Positions 27,493 to 37,075 of a DNA stretch of 61,754 nucleotides are shown one piece after another. The DNA is taken from NCBI GenBank assembly GCA_012514145.1, contig JAAZAV010000066.1, positions 1 to 61,754 on the forward strand, read 5' to 3'. The notes beneath the pieces were generated by a model, which saw only the letters and a list, made by a program, of their open reading frames with translations, was not told the origin of the DNA and did no database searches. This DNA comes from Clostridiales bacterium (lineage in GTDB: Bacteria; Bacillota; Clostridia; Oscillospirales; CAG-272). Made by a program: the position numbers and the translations under genes. Every line of letters begins with the position of its first letter. Position 1 is the first letter of the stretch.

Positions 27493-28101
27493 TCAGGCTT
27501 TAGGTAAATCCCACTTGAACTTGACAGCAAAGAGTCTGAGCACAAAAACCACTACTCCGCCGATTATAGCTGCCGCGTATTGGTTGAATTTAAATAATGA
27601 AACAAAAACTACCGCCCCTGACAAAGAAGCCGTGGCATAAACATTCTTATGGAAAATAACGGGATTTCTGTTGGCAAAAATGTCTCTGATAACGCCGCCG
27701 CCTACGCCGGTGATGTTGCCGACGAAAATAATCAGAAATACATTGCCGCTGGGAACTCCAGCCAAGGCCCCTACGATTGTAAAAACAGCAAGACCGAGTG
27801 AATCGATAAACCAGTAAAACCAGCCATCCGTATTTATCTTTTCCCGAATTGCCGGCAAAAAGGTCAATATTGATACTATAAGCGCCGTGATTGCATAAAT
27901 CGGCTGCTGAAATGCAGTCGGCGGTGTAATACCCAAAATGACATCTCTGACAATACCGCCGCCGACAGAAGTCGTCATTCCTAATATGCAGACGCCTAAA
28001 ATATCCATCTTTTTCTGAATAGCAACCGTCGCGCCGGATATTGCAAAGGCTACGGTACCTAGTAACTCTAAAATAAGAATAACATCAATCTCCATTGTCA
28101 T
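27493..28101 (-). CDS. TRIC family (UPF0126) cation channel-like membrane protein
   Basis: A 202-residue integral membrane protein with about seven hydrophobic helices in two repeats. The repeats carry TSVGGGIVRDVILG and TGVGGGVIRDIFAN, the Gly-rich kinks of prokaryotic TRIC channels. These conduct monovalent cations; E. coli members are also listed as glycine-related transporters. ATG 28101 follows AAGGAA; the longer frame adds 31 residues not typical of the family. It stands alone between hairpins, and its role here is not indicated by neighbours. Confidence 0.9.
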   Translation of the reverse strand: MTMEIDVILILELLGTVAFAISGATVAIQKKMDILGVCILGMTTSVGGGIVRDVILGITPPTAFQQPIYAITALIVSILTFLPAIREKINTDGWFYWFIDSLGLAVFTIVGALAGVPSGNVFLIIFVGNITGVGGGVIRDIFANRNPVIFHKNVYATASLSGAVVFVSLFKFNQYAAAIIGGVVVFVLRLFAVKFKWDLPKA

Positions 28102-28487
28102 ATACGCTCGTTTCCTTACAATAATAACAGCTGTTTTTATGCATTGCTGCAGCCAAGCCGTTTGAATCGAACCGATGATTTCAAAAACAGACAATAATCA
28201 AAGAACAGTAATAACATTTAGCATATAAAAGCACTTCCCTATGAAATCCGGCAATACAATAATATAACCGGGTATGGCGGGGGAAGCGATACGCATATAC
28301 AGCTATATCATATCATGTTTTAATGCGGATTTCAAATGTTTTTTAATTTTCATGTCCGCTCGTATCTGTATTTTGCAATTTGACCTAGATTTCACTTGCC
28401 TTGCATTTTGGATTTCACACATAAAGTATATAATAATAATCGCAAAGAGAGTATAAAATCAATGGTTGTCTGAAAGGAGACAGAGAA
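28102..28487. other. Divergent intergenic region with Pho-type control sites
   Basis: The region separates the TRIC gene from pstS. No gene is seen. The right part holds the putative Pho box and -10 box listed separately; the left part is AT-rich with no clear feature. Confidence 0.6.
28380..28434 (+). promoter_or_regulatory. Putative Pho box and -10 of pstS
   Basis: Four TT-beginning hexamers recur about every 11 bases: TTGACC (28380), TTTCAC (28390), TTGCAT (28401) and TTTCAC (28413). They resemble the TTNACA direct repeats bound by PhoP in Bacillota. TATAAT follows at 28429-28434, ten bases after the last repeat. phoP and phoR are in the same operon. Confidence 0.5.
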
Positions 28488-29309
28488 ATGAGTAAGAAGG
28501 TTGTTATGATTAGAAAAATCGTTGTTATGATGATGGCTGCTATTCTGTCACTCACTATGCTGGCAGGCTGCGGGGGCGATAAGAACGCAGTCAGTACGGA
28601 CGGTTCCACCTCGATGGAAAAGGTGATCGGTGCGCTGGGTGAGGTATTCCAGAATGACACCGGCATCAGTTTTACCTACAATCCTACCGGCTCGGGTTCA
28701 GGCATCAAGGCGGTTCAGGAAGGCCGCTGCGATATCGGTCTTTCATCTCGCGCGCTGAAGCAAGAGGAAACAGATGCGGGTCTCGTCGGTACGGTTCTGG
28801 CATATGACGGCATCGCGATTATCGTGAATCCCAAGAATTCCGTTTCCAACCTGAGTCTTGATGATGTTGCGAAGATTTACACCGGCGAAATCACAAACTG
28901 GTCTAAAGTGGGCGGCAAGAATGCGGAGATCGTACTTATCGGCCGTGAAGCGGGGTCCGGTACCCGTGACGGTTTCGAATCCATCACAAACACAAAGGAC
29001 GCCTGCAAGTACCGCCAGGAATTGACTTCCACCGGTGATGTAATAACAGCCGTATCGCAGAACCCTGACGCAATCGGTTATGCATCTGTCGCATCTGTAA
29101 AGGAGGAAGTAAAGGCTCTGACAATTGACGGCGTAGCCGCCACGGAGGAAACAATCAAGAATGGCAGCTATGTTGTTCAGCGTCCGTTCATCCTGGTTAC
29201 CAAGGCTGATACGCCTCTCAAAGGTGCGGCTCTGAAATTCTTTGATTACATTACTTCCGCTGATGCAAAAGAGATTATCTCCAAGGCCGGTGTTGTTCCT
29301 GCAAACTAA
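28488..29309 (+). CDS. pstS: Phosphate-binding lipoprotein
   Basis: Extracellular phosphate receptor of the Pst ABC transporter. The 273 residues begin with a lipoprotein signal (SLTMLAGCGG). Phosphate-site stretches are STDGSTSMEKVIGALGE, NPTGSGSGIKAVQEG, DIGLSSRAL and GREAGSGTRDGFES. GAAAGGAGA precedes the ATG. It is first in a seven-gene phosphate operon. A perfect hairpin after the stop may keep pstS transcript more abundant than the rest. Confidence 0.95.
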   Translation: MSKKVVMIRKIVVMMMAAILSLTMLAGCGGDKNAVSTDGSTSMEKVIGALGEVFQNDTGISFTYNPTGSGSGIKAVQEGRCDIGLSSRALKQEETDAGLVGTVLAYDGIAIIVNPKNSVSNLSLDDVAKIYTGEITNWSKVGGKNAEIVLIGREAGSGTRDGFESITNTKDACKYRQELTSTGDVITAVSQNPDAIGYASVASVKEEVKALTIDGVAATEETIKNGSYVVQRPFILVTKADTPLKGAALKFFDYITSADAKEIISKAGVVPAN

Positions 29310-29316
29310 ATAATAA

Positions 29317-29354
29317 ACAGATGCGATGGTCTTGATATTAACCATCGCATCTGT
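29317..29354 (+). terminator. Hairpin between pstS and pstC
   Basis: ACAGATGCGATGGT pairs perfectly with ACCATCGCATCTGT around a 10-base loop. No T run follows, so it probably stabilises or partly attenuates rather than ends transcription. It stops 13 bases before the pstC ATG. Confidence 0.7.
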
Positions 29355-29367
29355 TGTGAGGTTATAA

Positions 29368-30324
29368 ATGGTGATAACAAATAAAAAGTCATATATAAAA
29401 CAAACAACTGATTATAATACCAAACTGCAAAAAAAGCTGTGGTATAAAGGCAGTAAGGCACAGAGGCTCGAGCATATCGTCCACGGCATTTTCCTTTTGC
29501 TGGGTCTGATTACGGTCGGCTGCGTTTTACTGATCACTATATACCTGTTCATATCCGGCATTCCGGCGATTCTTAAAATCGGTATAGTTGATTTTCTGTT
29601 CGGCAAGGAATGGGCATCTACCGCCGCTGAACCGAAATACGGCATTCTGCCTTTCATACTTACAAGTATATACGGAACCGCGGGCGCCGTTGCAATAGGC
29701 GTTCCGGTGGGTTTTATGACCTCGGTATATCTGTCAAAATACGCATCGCCGAAGGTGAAGTCCGCGATGCAGTCCGCTGTCGGTCTGCTTGCCGGTATTC
29801 CATCTGTGGTCTACGGTCTGGTAGGCATGCTTGTGTTGGTCCCCGGTATCAGAAAGATATTTAATGTGCCCGACGGTGCCGGGCTGCTTGCGGCAATCAT
29901 CGTTCTTGCAATTATGATCCTGCCGTCTATCATAAAAATGTCGGTCACCGCTTTGGATGCCGTCCCGAAAGAATATGAGCATGCGTCGCTTGCGCTGGGG
30001 GCGACGCCGACAGAAACCTACTTCAGGGTCTCGGTTCCCGCTGCCAAGAGCGGTATCGCAGCCGCGGTTGTTCTCGGCGTCGGACGTGCGATCGGTGAGG
30101 CAATGGCGGTTATGATGGTTGCGGGCAACGTGCCGAATATGCCCGACTCACTGTTCCAGAGTGTTCGTTTCCTCACAACCGCCGTGTCAAGCGAGATGGC
30201 TTATTCTAACGGCTTACAGCGGCAGGCATTATTTTCAATCGCATTGGTATTATTCCTGTTTATCATGCTGATAAACGCGGCATTGAACTTTTTCCTGAAA
30301 GGAGAGGGGAGTAAATCAAATTGA
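29368..30324 (+). CDS. pstC: Phosphate ABC transporter permease PstC
   Basis: Inner membrane subunit of the phosphate importer, 318 residues with six predicted helices. YGILPFILTSIYGTAGAVAIGVPVG and the EAA-type loop EYEHASLALGATPTETYFRVSVPAAKSG are typical. AGAGIPSVVYGLVGM-like sequence (LLAGIPSVVYGLVGML) is shared with PstA. Its stop codon overlaps the pstA start. Confidence 0.94.
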   Translation: MVITNKKSYIKQTTDYNTKLQKKLWYKGSKAQRLEHIVHGIFLLLGLITVGCVLLITIYLFISGIPAILKIGIVDFLFGKEWASTAAEPKYGILPFILTSIYGTAGAVAIGVPVGFMTSVYLSKYASPKVKSAMQSAVGLLAGIPSVVYGLVGMLVLVPGIRKIFNVPDGAGLLAAIIVLAIMILPSIIKMSVTALDAVPKEYEHASLALGATPTETYFRVSVPAAKSGIAAAVVLGVGRAIGEAMAVMMVAGNVPNMPDSLFQSVRFLTTAVSSEMAYSNGLQRQALFSIALVLFLFIMLINAALNFFLKGEGSKSN

Positions 30325-31172
30325 AGCAGCCATTATCGAAAAAAAGAAAAATCTATGAAGTGCTGATGAAAGCACTTATGCTTTTGGCTGTCGGTCTTAC
30401 TGCCGCTCTGGTGCTGTTTCTTCTGGTATATGTTATAGTGAAAGGCGTGCCCAATATCACATGGGAACTGCTGTCCACAAAACCAAGCTATCTGACAGGA
30501 CGAATCGGCATTCTGCCCGACATCCTGAATACATTATATATCGTAATCGCAACGCTTGTCATCGTATTGCCTTTGGGAGTGGGCGCCGCTATTTATCTGA
30601 CGGAATATGCTTCCAACCAAAGGATTGTAAGCATAATCGAATATGCCGCCGAGATTCTCTCGGGTATTCCTTCCATCATCTACGGTCTGGTCGGCATGCT
30701 GCTTTTTTCCAACAATATGGGCACCTGCCTTATGGCAGGCGCATTGACCCTGGTTATTATGAACCTTCCGACCATTATGCGCACAACACAGGAGAGCCTT
30801 AAAACCGTGCCGCGGTCATATCGCGAGGGTGCGTTCGGTCTGGGTGCAGGCAAATGGCGTGTCGTCAGAACCGTTGTTCTTCCCGGATGCGTGGACGGTG
30901 TTATTACCGGCTGCATCCTGTCTGTCGGACGCATACTCGGTGAATCGGCTGCGCTGCTCTTTACAGCGGGGTTTGCTCACGCGGTAAACGGTATAATCGA
31001 AGGTCTTGCTTCCCCGGGCGCAACTCTTACCGTTGCTCTTTATGTCTATGCCAAGGAACAGGGTGAGTTCGGAGTGGCATTCGCCATTGCTGCAATTCTG
31101 ATGGTTTTGACTATATTGATTAACTTTGCAACAACAACGGTACAAAAGAAATTTGCAAAAAAGAGGAGTTAA
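30321..31172 (+). CDS. pstA: Phosphate ABC transporter permease PstA
   Basis: Second membrane subunit, 283 residues with six predicted helices. It has [18 protein letters not shown] and the coupling loop [22 protein letters not shown]. The start is a TTG that overlaps the pstC stop (attga), preceded by GGAGAGGGGAG, which indicates translational coupling. The stop overlaps the pstB ATG (TAATG). Confidence 0.94.
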   Translation: MKQPLSKKRKIYEVLMKALMLLAVGLTAALVLFLLVYVIVKGVPNITWELLSTKPSYLTGRIGILPDILNTLYIVIATLVIVLPLGVGAAIYLTEYASNQRIVSIIEYAAEILSGIPSIIYGLVGMLLFSNNMGTCLMAGALTLVIMNLPTIMRTTQESLKTVPRSYREGAFGLGAGKWRVVRTVVLPGCVDGVITGCILSVGRILGESAALLFTAGFAHAVNGIIEGLASPGATLTVALYVYAKEQGEFGVAFAIAAILMVLTILINFATTTVQKKFAKKRS

Positions 31173-31927
31173 TGAACAGCATTATATCGGTGAAAGATAT
31201 GTGCCTTTGGTATGGCGACCATCAGGCGCTGAAAAATCTGAATGTAGAAATTCCGGAAAAGAGCATTACTGCGCTGATCGGTCCCTCCGGCTGCGGCAAG
31301 TCCACCTTCCTCAAGACTTTGAATCGCATGAATGATTTGATTCCCGGGGTCAGAATAACCGGGGATATCCGTTATAAAGGCGCAGATATTTTCGACAAAG
31401 AAGTGGATGTCAGCAATCTCCGCAAGGAAATCGGAATGGTATTCCAGAACCCGAATCCGTTCCCCATGAGTATATACAATAACGTTGCCTACGGTCCCCG
31501 CACACACGGCATCACAAACAAGGTGCAGCTTGATGAAATAGTGGAGCGTGCCCTGCGCGATGCGGCTATATGGGACGAGGTTAAGGATAGATTGAAGAAG
31601 AATGCGCTGGGTATTTCCGGCGGTCAGCAGCAGCGCCTTTGCATCGCGCGCGCGTTGGCTGTTCAGCCGACGGTGCTTTTGATGGACGAGCCGACTTCGG
31701 CGCTTGACCCGATTTCAACTTCCCGTATCGAAGAACTGATCCTGGAATTGAAAGAAAAGTATACCATAGTCATAGTGACCCACAATATGCAGCAGGCTGT
31801 CCGTGTATCCGACTATACCGCTTTCTTCCTGTTGGGCGAACTTGTTGAATTCGGCAGGACAGAAGATATCTTCTCACAGCCGATGGACAAACGCACGGAA
31901 GATTATATTACCGGCAGGTTCGGTTAA
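31172..31927 (+). CDS. pstB: Phosphate ABC transporter ATPase PstB
   Basis: Cytoplasmic ATPase of the phosphate importer, 251 residues. Motifs are [15 protein letters not shown] (Walker A), [21 protein letters not shown] (Q loop with the PstB-specific PNPFPMSIY), [15 protein letters not shown] (signature) and [13 protein letters not shown] (Walker B). It overlaps pstA by one base and is followed by phoU 10 bases later. Confidence 0.97.
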   Translation: MNSIISVKDMCLWYGDHQALKNLNVEIPEKSITALIGPSGCGKSTFLKTLNRMNDLIPGVRITGDIRYKGADIFDKEVDVSNLRKEIGMVFQNPNPFPMSIYNNVAYGPRTHGITNKVQLDEIVERALRDAAIWDEVKDRLKKNALGISGGQQQRLCIARALAVQPTVLLMDEPTSALDPISTSRIEELILELKEKYTIVIVTHNMQQAVRVSDYTAFFLLGELVEFGRTEDIFSQPMDKRTEDYITGRFG

Positions 31928-31937
31928 GGAGGGCGTC

Positions 31938-32582
31938 ATGAGAAACCGATTTGATGAACAGCTTTTCGAGCTGAACAGAGAAATCATCGAAATGGGCGCA
32001 ATGTGCGAAGAAGCAATTACATCGGCTGTCATAGCTTTGACCACCGGAGATATGGAACTGGCGGCAAAGGTAAAAAACAGCGGTTCCATGATTGACCAGA
32101 TGGAACGGGATATAGAAGGACGCTGTATGAAGCTTCTGCTCCATCAGCAGCCGGTTGCCAGCGACCTTCGCCTTATATCCGCCGCACTGAAGATAGTTAC
32201 GGATATGGAGCGTATCGGCGACCAGGCGGAGGACATATCCGAAATCGTGACTTTTTTGAAAGGGCGCACGACCCAGGGTATGGAAATGATCGAGAAAATG
32301 GCATATGAAACCATAAAAATGGTTACATCCAGCGTTGATGCCTTTGTCAAGAGGGATGTAGAACTTGCGAAAAAAGTTATTGCGCAAGATGATGTTGTAG
32401 ATGACTTTTTTTCTAAAGTAAAGTGTGGTATAATATCATTGATCACGGAAAATCCTGCTGACGGCGAATTTGCGCTTGATCTTTTGATGATTTCAAAGTA
32501 TTTTGAGCGCATCGGAGATCATGCTGTCAATATCGCCGAGTGGTTGATTTATTATGTTACCGGTACACACAAGGAGGTATAA
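31938..32582 (+). CDS. phoU: Phosphate signalling protein PhoU
   Basis: Cytoplasmic three-helix-bundle repeat protein that links the Pst transporter to PhoR. The 214 residues start MRNRFDEQLFELNREI, and two repeats carry metal-site signatures (DMERIGDQAEDISE, YFERIGDHAVNIAEW). AAGGAGGGCGTC precedes ATG 31938; the longer frame overlaps pstB and is not family-like. The next gene follows after 2 bases. Confidence 0.95.
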   Translation: MRNRFDEQLFELNREIIEMGAMCEEAITSAVIALTTGDMELAAKVKNSGSMIDQMERDIEGRCMKLLLHQQPVASDLRLISAALKIVTDMERIGDQAEDISEIVTFLKGRTTQGMEMIEKMAYETIKMVTSSVDAFVKRDVELAKKVIAQDDVVDDFFSKVKCGIISLITENPADGEFALDLLMISKYFERIGDHAVNIAEWLIYYVTGTHKEV

Positions 32583-32584
32583 TA

Positions 32585-33265
32585 ATGATATGGTGCGTAG
32601 AGGATGATGAGAGCATCCGCGATATCGTATTATATGCACTGAATTCCGCCGGGTTTGAAACCAAAGGTTTTGAGGACGGTCTTTCCTGCTGGGAAGAATT
32701 GAGAAATGAAAAACCGGAATTGATTATTCTCGATGTAATGCTTCCCGAGATGGATGGAATCTCTCTTTTGACTAAAATAAAGGAATCCATCGAATATAAC
32801 GATATTCCCGTAATTCTGGCAACCGCCAAAGGACAGGAATATGACCGTGTACGGGGGTTGGATCTGGGCGCTGACGATTACATCGTGAAGCCTTTCAGCA
32901 TAATGGAAATGGTTTCCAGAGTAAAAGCCGTGCTTCGCCGCAGCCAGCCGCAGCAGGTTTCCAGGCTTTTGAAGTCGGGAGGCCTTGTCGTAAATCTGGA
33001 CGAGCATACCGTTTTTGCGGACGGCAAAAGAATCCAGCTTACCTACAAAGAATTTGAACTGCTTCGCCTGTTTCTTTCTCACCCCGGAATTGTTTATACA
33101 AGAGAGCAGCTGTTCTCTCAGGTCTGGAATCTGGATTATATGGGTGATTCACGCACTCTGGATTCTCATATCCGCACATTACGCCAGAAACTGGACAGCT
33201 ACGGCAAGATGATCGAGACTGTGCGCAATGTAGGTTATCGCTGGGAGTCCGGTTATGACAGGTAA
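32585..33265 (+). CDS. phoP: Phosphate response regulator (OmpR type)
   Basis: DNA-binding response regulator, 226 residues. The receiver domain has WCVEDDESIRD (acidic pocket), LIILDVMLPEMDG (phosphorylated Asp), ATAKGQEYDR and DYIVKPFSIMEM (Lys). The C-terminal winged helix has LTYKEFELLRLF and SRTLDSHIRTLRQKLD. AAGGAGGT lies before ATG 32585; the longer frame overlaps phoU. It probably activates the operon through the Pho box before pstS. Its end overlaps phoR by 11 bases. Confidence 0.93.
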   Translation: MIWCVEDDESIRDIVLYALNSAGFETKGFEDGLSCWEELRNEKPELIILDVMLPEMDGISLLTKIKESIEYNDIPVILATAKGQEYDRVRGLDLGADDYIVKPFSIMEMVSRVKAVLRRSQPQQVSRLLKSGGLVVNLDEHTVFADGKRIQLTYKEFELLRLFLSHPGIVYTREQLFSQVWNLDYMGDSRTLDSHIRTLRQKLDSYGKMIETVRNVGYRWESGYDR

Positions 33266-34913
33266 AATCTTAAGATCAACCCTCGCTGTTGTAATCATTG
33301 TTCAGATTGCGAGCCTTCTTATCATTACCGGTGTGCTTTATCAGTATTTCGGGGATATGCAGGTGTCTCAGCTTAAAGACGGGTTGAATCTGGCTGCCGG
33401 TGCAATCGAGCAGTTGGGCGAAAGCTATCTTGAAGATTTGGATTATGACCGTTACCGTCTGACCTGGATCGGTGCTGACGGCACAGTTCTCTTTGACAGT
33501 CATGCGGATGCGGCATATATGGAAAATCACGGGGAGCGCGAGGAAATTAAGGAAGCGCTTATTTCCGGCAGGGGAAGCAGCATCCGTCAGTCCTCCACAT
33601 TGACCGAACAGACCATTTATGAAGCGAAACATCTGGAGGACGGCAGTGTTCTGCGTATGTCGGTAAACCGTGCAACGGCTTTTATTCTGGTGCTCGGCAT
33701 GCTTCGGCCTATTGCCGTTGTTTTTGTGGTCGCTATATTGCTTTCCGCATGGCTTGCTCACAGCATGGCCAAGCGTGTTGTGGAACCGCTTAACAGGCTG
33801 AATCTTGAGAAGCCTATGGAGAACGATGCTTATGAGGAGCTTTCGCCGCTGCTCTACCGGATTCATGCACAGCAGCTGGAAATCAAAGGTCAGATTCGGA
33901 AACTGAAAAACAAAGAGGACGAATTTGACCAGATTACGCGCAACATGAAAGAAGCTCTGGTTTTGCTTGACAATATGGGAAGGATCCTCAGCATCAATCC
34001 GGCTGCGAGAACACTGTTCAACGCAGGAACGGCAAGTGTCGGAGATGATTTCCTGACTGTCGACCGCAAACAGGATGTCCGTCTTGCGCTGGAGGGAGCG
34101 AAGAAACATGGACACGCTGATTTCAGAGCAAATAAGAACGGCAGGGAATATCAGTTCGATCTGAGCCGCATCGATTCCGAAGGAGATTATCACGGCATGG
34201 TTATCCTCGCTTTCGATGTAACCGAACAGGTGAACGCAGAACGTCACCGGCGGGAATTTACAGCCAATGTATCCCATGAACTGAAAACTCCTCTGCAATC
34301 GATAATCGGTTCCGCCGAATTGATGGAAAACGGTATTGTCAAAAATGACGATGTTCCGCGTTTCGTCGGGCACATACGCAAAGAGGCATCCAGACTGGTG
34401 TGTCTGATTGATGATATTATCAGCCTGTCACAGATGGATGAGGGCACGGAAATGACTTCCGAAGATGTTTCGCTTAAAGCGGTTTCCGAAGAAGTATGCG
34501 AGTCGCTGGCTGACGCCGCAAAGTTTAAAGGTGTTTCTCTTGAAGTGACCGGCGATAGCGGTGTGGTAAAGGGTGTTCGCAGATTGCTGTATGTGATTGT
34601 TTACAACCTCTGTGACAACGCAATAAAGTATAACAATCCCGGCGGCAGCGTTAAAGTATCGGTAACTCAGAAGACGGACTCGGTCTGTTTAAGCGTAAAG
34701 GACACCGGAATCGGTATTTCCTCCGAGCATCATGATAAGATATTCGAGCGTTTCTACCGCGTGGACAAAAGTCATTCAAAGCAGTCCGGCGGCACCGGTC
34801 TCGGATTGTCTATTGTTAAACACGCGGTGCAATACCACAACGGCAAAATTTCTGTTGAAAGCGAATTGAATAAAGGAACCACTATTTCGGTTATGTTCGG
34901 CATGAGAGCGTAA
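33255..34913 (+). CDS. phoR: Phosphate sensor histidine kinase
   Basis: Membrane kinase of 552 residues. Two membrane helices (near 10-30 and 145-170) flank an extracytoplasmic sensor of about 115 residues. A HAMP-like linker, a PAS domain (about 225-330), HisKA (FTANVSHELKTPLQSI, phosphorylated His) and HATPase (NLCDNAIKYNNPGG, DTGIGISSEHH, GGTGLGLSIVK) follow. It overlaps phoP, is the last gene of the phosphate operon, and is followed by a strong terminator. Confidence 0.93.
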   Translation: MTGKILRSTLAVVIIVQIASLLIITGVLYQYFGDMQVSQLKDGLNLAAGAIEQLGESYLEDLDYDRYRLTWIGADGTVLFDSHADAAYMENHGEREEIKEALISGRGSSIRQSSTLTEQTIYEAKHLEDGSVLRMSVNRATAFILVLGMLRPIAVVFVVAILLSAWLAHSMAKRVVEPLNRLNLEKPMENDAYEELSPLLYRIHAQQLEIKGQIRKLKNKEDEFDQITRNMKEALVLLDNMGRILSINPAARTLFNAGTASVGDDFLTVDRKQDVRLALEGAKKHGHADFRANKNGREYQFDLSRIDSEGDYHGMVILAFDVTEQVNAERHRREFTANVSHELKTPLQSIIGSAELMENGIVKNDDVPRFVGHIRKEASRLVCLIDDIISLSQMDEGTEMTSEDVSLKAVSEEVCESLADAAKFKGVSLEVTGDSGVVKGVRRLLYVIVYNLCDNAIKYNNPGGSVKVSVTQKTDSVCLSVKDTGIGISSEHHDKIFERFYRVDKSHSKQSGGTGLGLSIVKHAVQYHNGKISVESELNKGTTISVMFGMRA

Positions 34914-34937
34914 CAGATATAACAGAATAATCAAATC

Positions 34938-34982
34938 AGAACCATAAATGCTGTGCTCAGACAGAGTTATGGTTCTTTTTTG
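34938..34982 (+). terminator. Terminator of the pst-pho operon
   Basis: AGAACCATAA (34938-34947) pairs with TTATGGTTCT (34967-34976), followed by a run of T. Confidence 0.85.
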
Positions 34983-35074
34983 TGTCGCATGTTACAAAAT
35001 ATAAACAATATGTTATGACAATGTGTTATTACGATATCCGAATCAGCCGTTAAATGGAGAAGACAATATATTAA

Positions 35075-35111
35075 GGGCAGTATTTTCGCAATCTTCACGA
35101 AAATACTGCCC
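35075..35111. terminator. 14-bp perfect hairpin
   Basis: GGGCAGTATTTTCG pairs with CGAAAATACTGCCC around nine bases. It lies 71 bases beyond the stop of the leftward gene at 35182, so it may act as its 3' end, although the T run is weak. Confidence 0.5.
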
Positions 35112-35181
35112 CAAACATATGACTGCCCGGATTTCGATATAATGAATTATTGCGCGCCCCGTCCGGAAACCCGCTTCTATC

Positions 35182-36543
35182 TCATTTGCTCACCGCTTGC
35201 CAAGCCTCCCTGGTGGCATCATCCCATTCTTGGGGCAGAGGCGTATCGGGCCAGCAGTTTTCCTCTTTCCACCAGTCATATTTTTCCGAGTAAAGCCATA
35301 TATAGTCATCGGCGGTTTTAAGAGCGTTTATAATGGTGGATTTCCATGTATCAATATCCATGTCGCTGCAGGCATCATAAATACCGAAAGAAGAGGAAAG
35401 CGCACCGCTCCATTTAGACCTGAATTCATCGGGTATAACCTCGCTGTTTTCAGCCATACCGTCCTTTTGCCAGTGTTTTACCGCCTCGAAATGTTCCAAT
35501 GTTCTGGCTTCGTAAATCTCACCGCCGTCGATGAATTTAGCATCGGTGCCGTAAGCCGACTGCATCATGCCCACGAGAAGCGACGTGTTCAGAACATTCG
35601 CCCATGCCACATCGTTGAGGATCATGCCGTTCTCTCCGAGATATTTAAAGGTGGCGCTGTCGCTCAGATAGGGTCCATGCGTCGATAAAAACCGCACATC
35701 ACTCCACTCCGCGCGCATCGCGTCCATGATCTGCCGACCGCGTTCTCTCATTTTGCTTCGGGCTTCTTCGACGGTTTTATCATTTCCGCAATTCGCAGGG
35801 TACTGGAGCGATTCTCCGAAATATTCTTCGATGTCAAAAAATATCCCCTCAAGACCGACTTCTTTCGCCGCCCTGGCAAGATTGCCGAAGTTCTGTGCAA
35901 CGACGTCCCAGCCTTTATCAAATATATTGCCGGCAGGAGTAGCGAAAACGATTATAAAGTTATGTTTGAGCGTCGGGGAGTTCAAGTCGGCGAGGGGGCG
36001 CAGATTTTTTGCAAACATCTCATATGATATGGGGATTGTCCGCATTACTCTTTCGCTCATGCTGTCATCCATTCTGATTGCGACACCGTCGACGGGTCGC
36101 TTTTCCATCTCTCGGATGTTTTCCGCAACAAAGGTCACGGTAGGGAACTCCCAGCCGTGTTTAATAATCAGCGGTCTTTTTGGCTCAGGACTTTGCGCAG
36201 TGTCGCCGGCTGTGGTTAAAGCTGTATCGTCTGCCGCGGCAACAGTATTACCGGCTGAAGTGGAAGCGGTTGCGTTATTCGTCATACCCTGATATCCTTT
36301 CGTCATATCCTGACAGCCTGACATTGTTGGAAAACTTAAGACAATAAGCAGAACAGGCAAAAAAACACGCATATCACCGAGGCGCATGCCGTCAGATAAC
36401 GCTTTGCGGCTTTTGAACAGCAGAAGGATTGCGATACTAAGCATAATCAGAGCTAAAGCAATTGTCAAAGCAGCCAAAGCCGGCATGCTGATTTGCCCGA
36501 AGATATTATGGATAATCCGAATTAACGCTTTTTCCTGCTGCAT
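35182..36543 (-). CDS. Membrane-anchored protein with TIM-barrel-like domain, unknown function
   Basis: A 453-residue protein. A first hydrophobic helix (about residues 18-43) is followed by RVFLPVLLIVLSFPTMSGC, which by itself looks like a lipoprotein signal with a lipobox Cys. A Thr/Ala-rich linker leads to a domain of about 300 residues with GWEFPTVTFVAENIREME, LEGIFFDIEEYFGES, VRFLSTHGPYL and DDYIWLYSEKYDWW, reminiscent of glycosidase-like barrels. GGGAGG before ATG 36543 favours that start; ATG 36372 would give a plain lipoprotein but has a weak ribosome site. I do not recognise the family. Confidence 0.72.
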   Translation of the reverse strand: MQQEKALIRIIHNIFGQISMPALAALTIALALIMLSIAILLLFKSRKALSDGMRLGDMRVFLPVLLIVLSFPTMSGCQDMTKGYQGMTNNATASTSAGNTVAAADDTALTTAGDTAQSPEPKRPLIIKHGWEFPTVTFVAENIREMEKRPVDGVAIRMDDSMSERVMRTIPISYEMFAKNLRPLADLNSPTLKHNFIIVFATPAGNIFDKGWDVVAQNFGNLARAAKEVGLEGIFFDIEEYFGESLQYPANCGNDKTVEEARSKMRERGRQIMDAMRAEWSDVRFLSTHGPYLSDSATFKYLGENGMILNDVAWANVLNTSLLVGMMQSAYGTDAKFIDGGEIYEARTLEHFEAVKHWQKDGMAENSEVIPDEFRSKWSGALSSSFGIYDACSDMDIDTWKSTIINALKTADDYIWLYSEKYDWWKEENCWPDTPLPQEWDDATREAWQAVSK

Positions 36544-37075
36544 ATTTTCCTCCCGAAAATGAGAATGTGCCGACATGAACCTGATTTCTCGCATCTTAAT
36601 ATATGAGTATACATTCAAAATTATGCTAACATGCGATCCATAAATATATCAAGTGCGAATTTGTTCAAATATGTAACTTTTCTAAAAACATTACATTTTT
36701 GCCGTTTTCATATTTATTCACGACTTTTGGTTATATGCTGACATGCTGACCAGTTACCGCCCGCTGAATGAAGGAGAATTCTGAACAGCATTGCTTATGC
36801 GGTAAACTCGGATTGCTTCCTTGACTTCAGAAAAACGGAATAATACAGCTCAAAACAAAACTGACACCTCACGAAATGAGATGTCAGTTTTATGCTTAAG
36901 TTGTATATCTTATCTGCCTTATGGGTTCTTTTGGCACTGTCAGCAATATTTGAAGCAGGGCATTGAACCCAAACGTAAAAGTGATTCAGAAAAACGGTTT
37001 GCTCTGTCAGGCGGCGTATGCGTAGGCATAGGCGTAGGCGTATAAGTAAACCTGCCTGTCTTTTGAATAGTATTC
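36544..37075. other. Intergenic region, 532 bases
   Basis: No gene is seen. It is AT-rich near 36600-36740. A hairpin terminator lies at 36857-36891. A short 6-base tandem run (gcgtag variants) lies at 37014-37043. The rest shows nothing I can name. Confidence 0.6.
36857..36891. terminator. Hairpin terminator
   Basis: AAAACTGACACCTCA pairs with TGAGATGTCAGTTTT (one mismatch) around cgaa. It lies beyond the stop of the leftward gene that ends at 37076. Confidence 0.72.

Noticed and set aside
33276-34373. 365-residue open frame opposite phoR
   Set aside because: Composition is a mirror of phoR; no known motif, and phoR is clearly coding.
37014-37043. Short tandem run of gcgtag-like hexamers
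   Set aside because: Too short and imperfect to call a functional repeat; recorded only as part of the gap.
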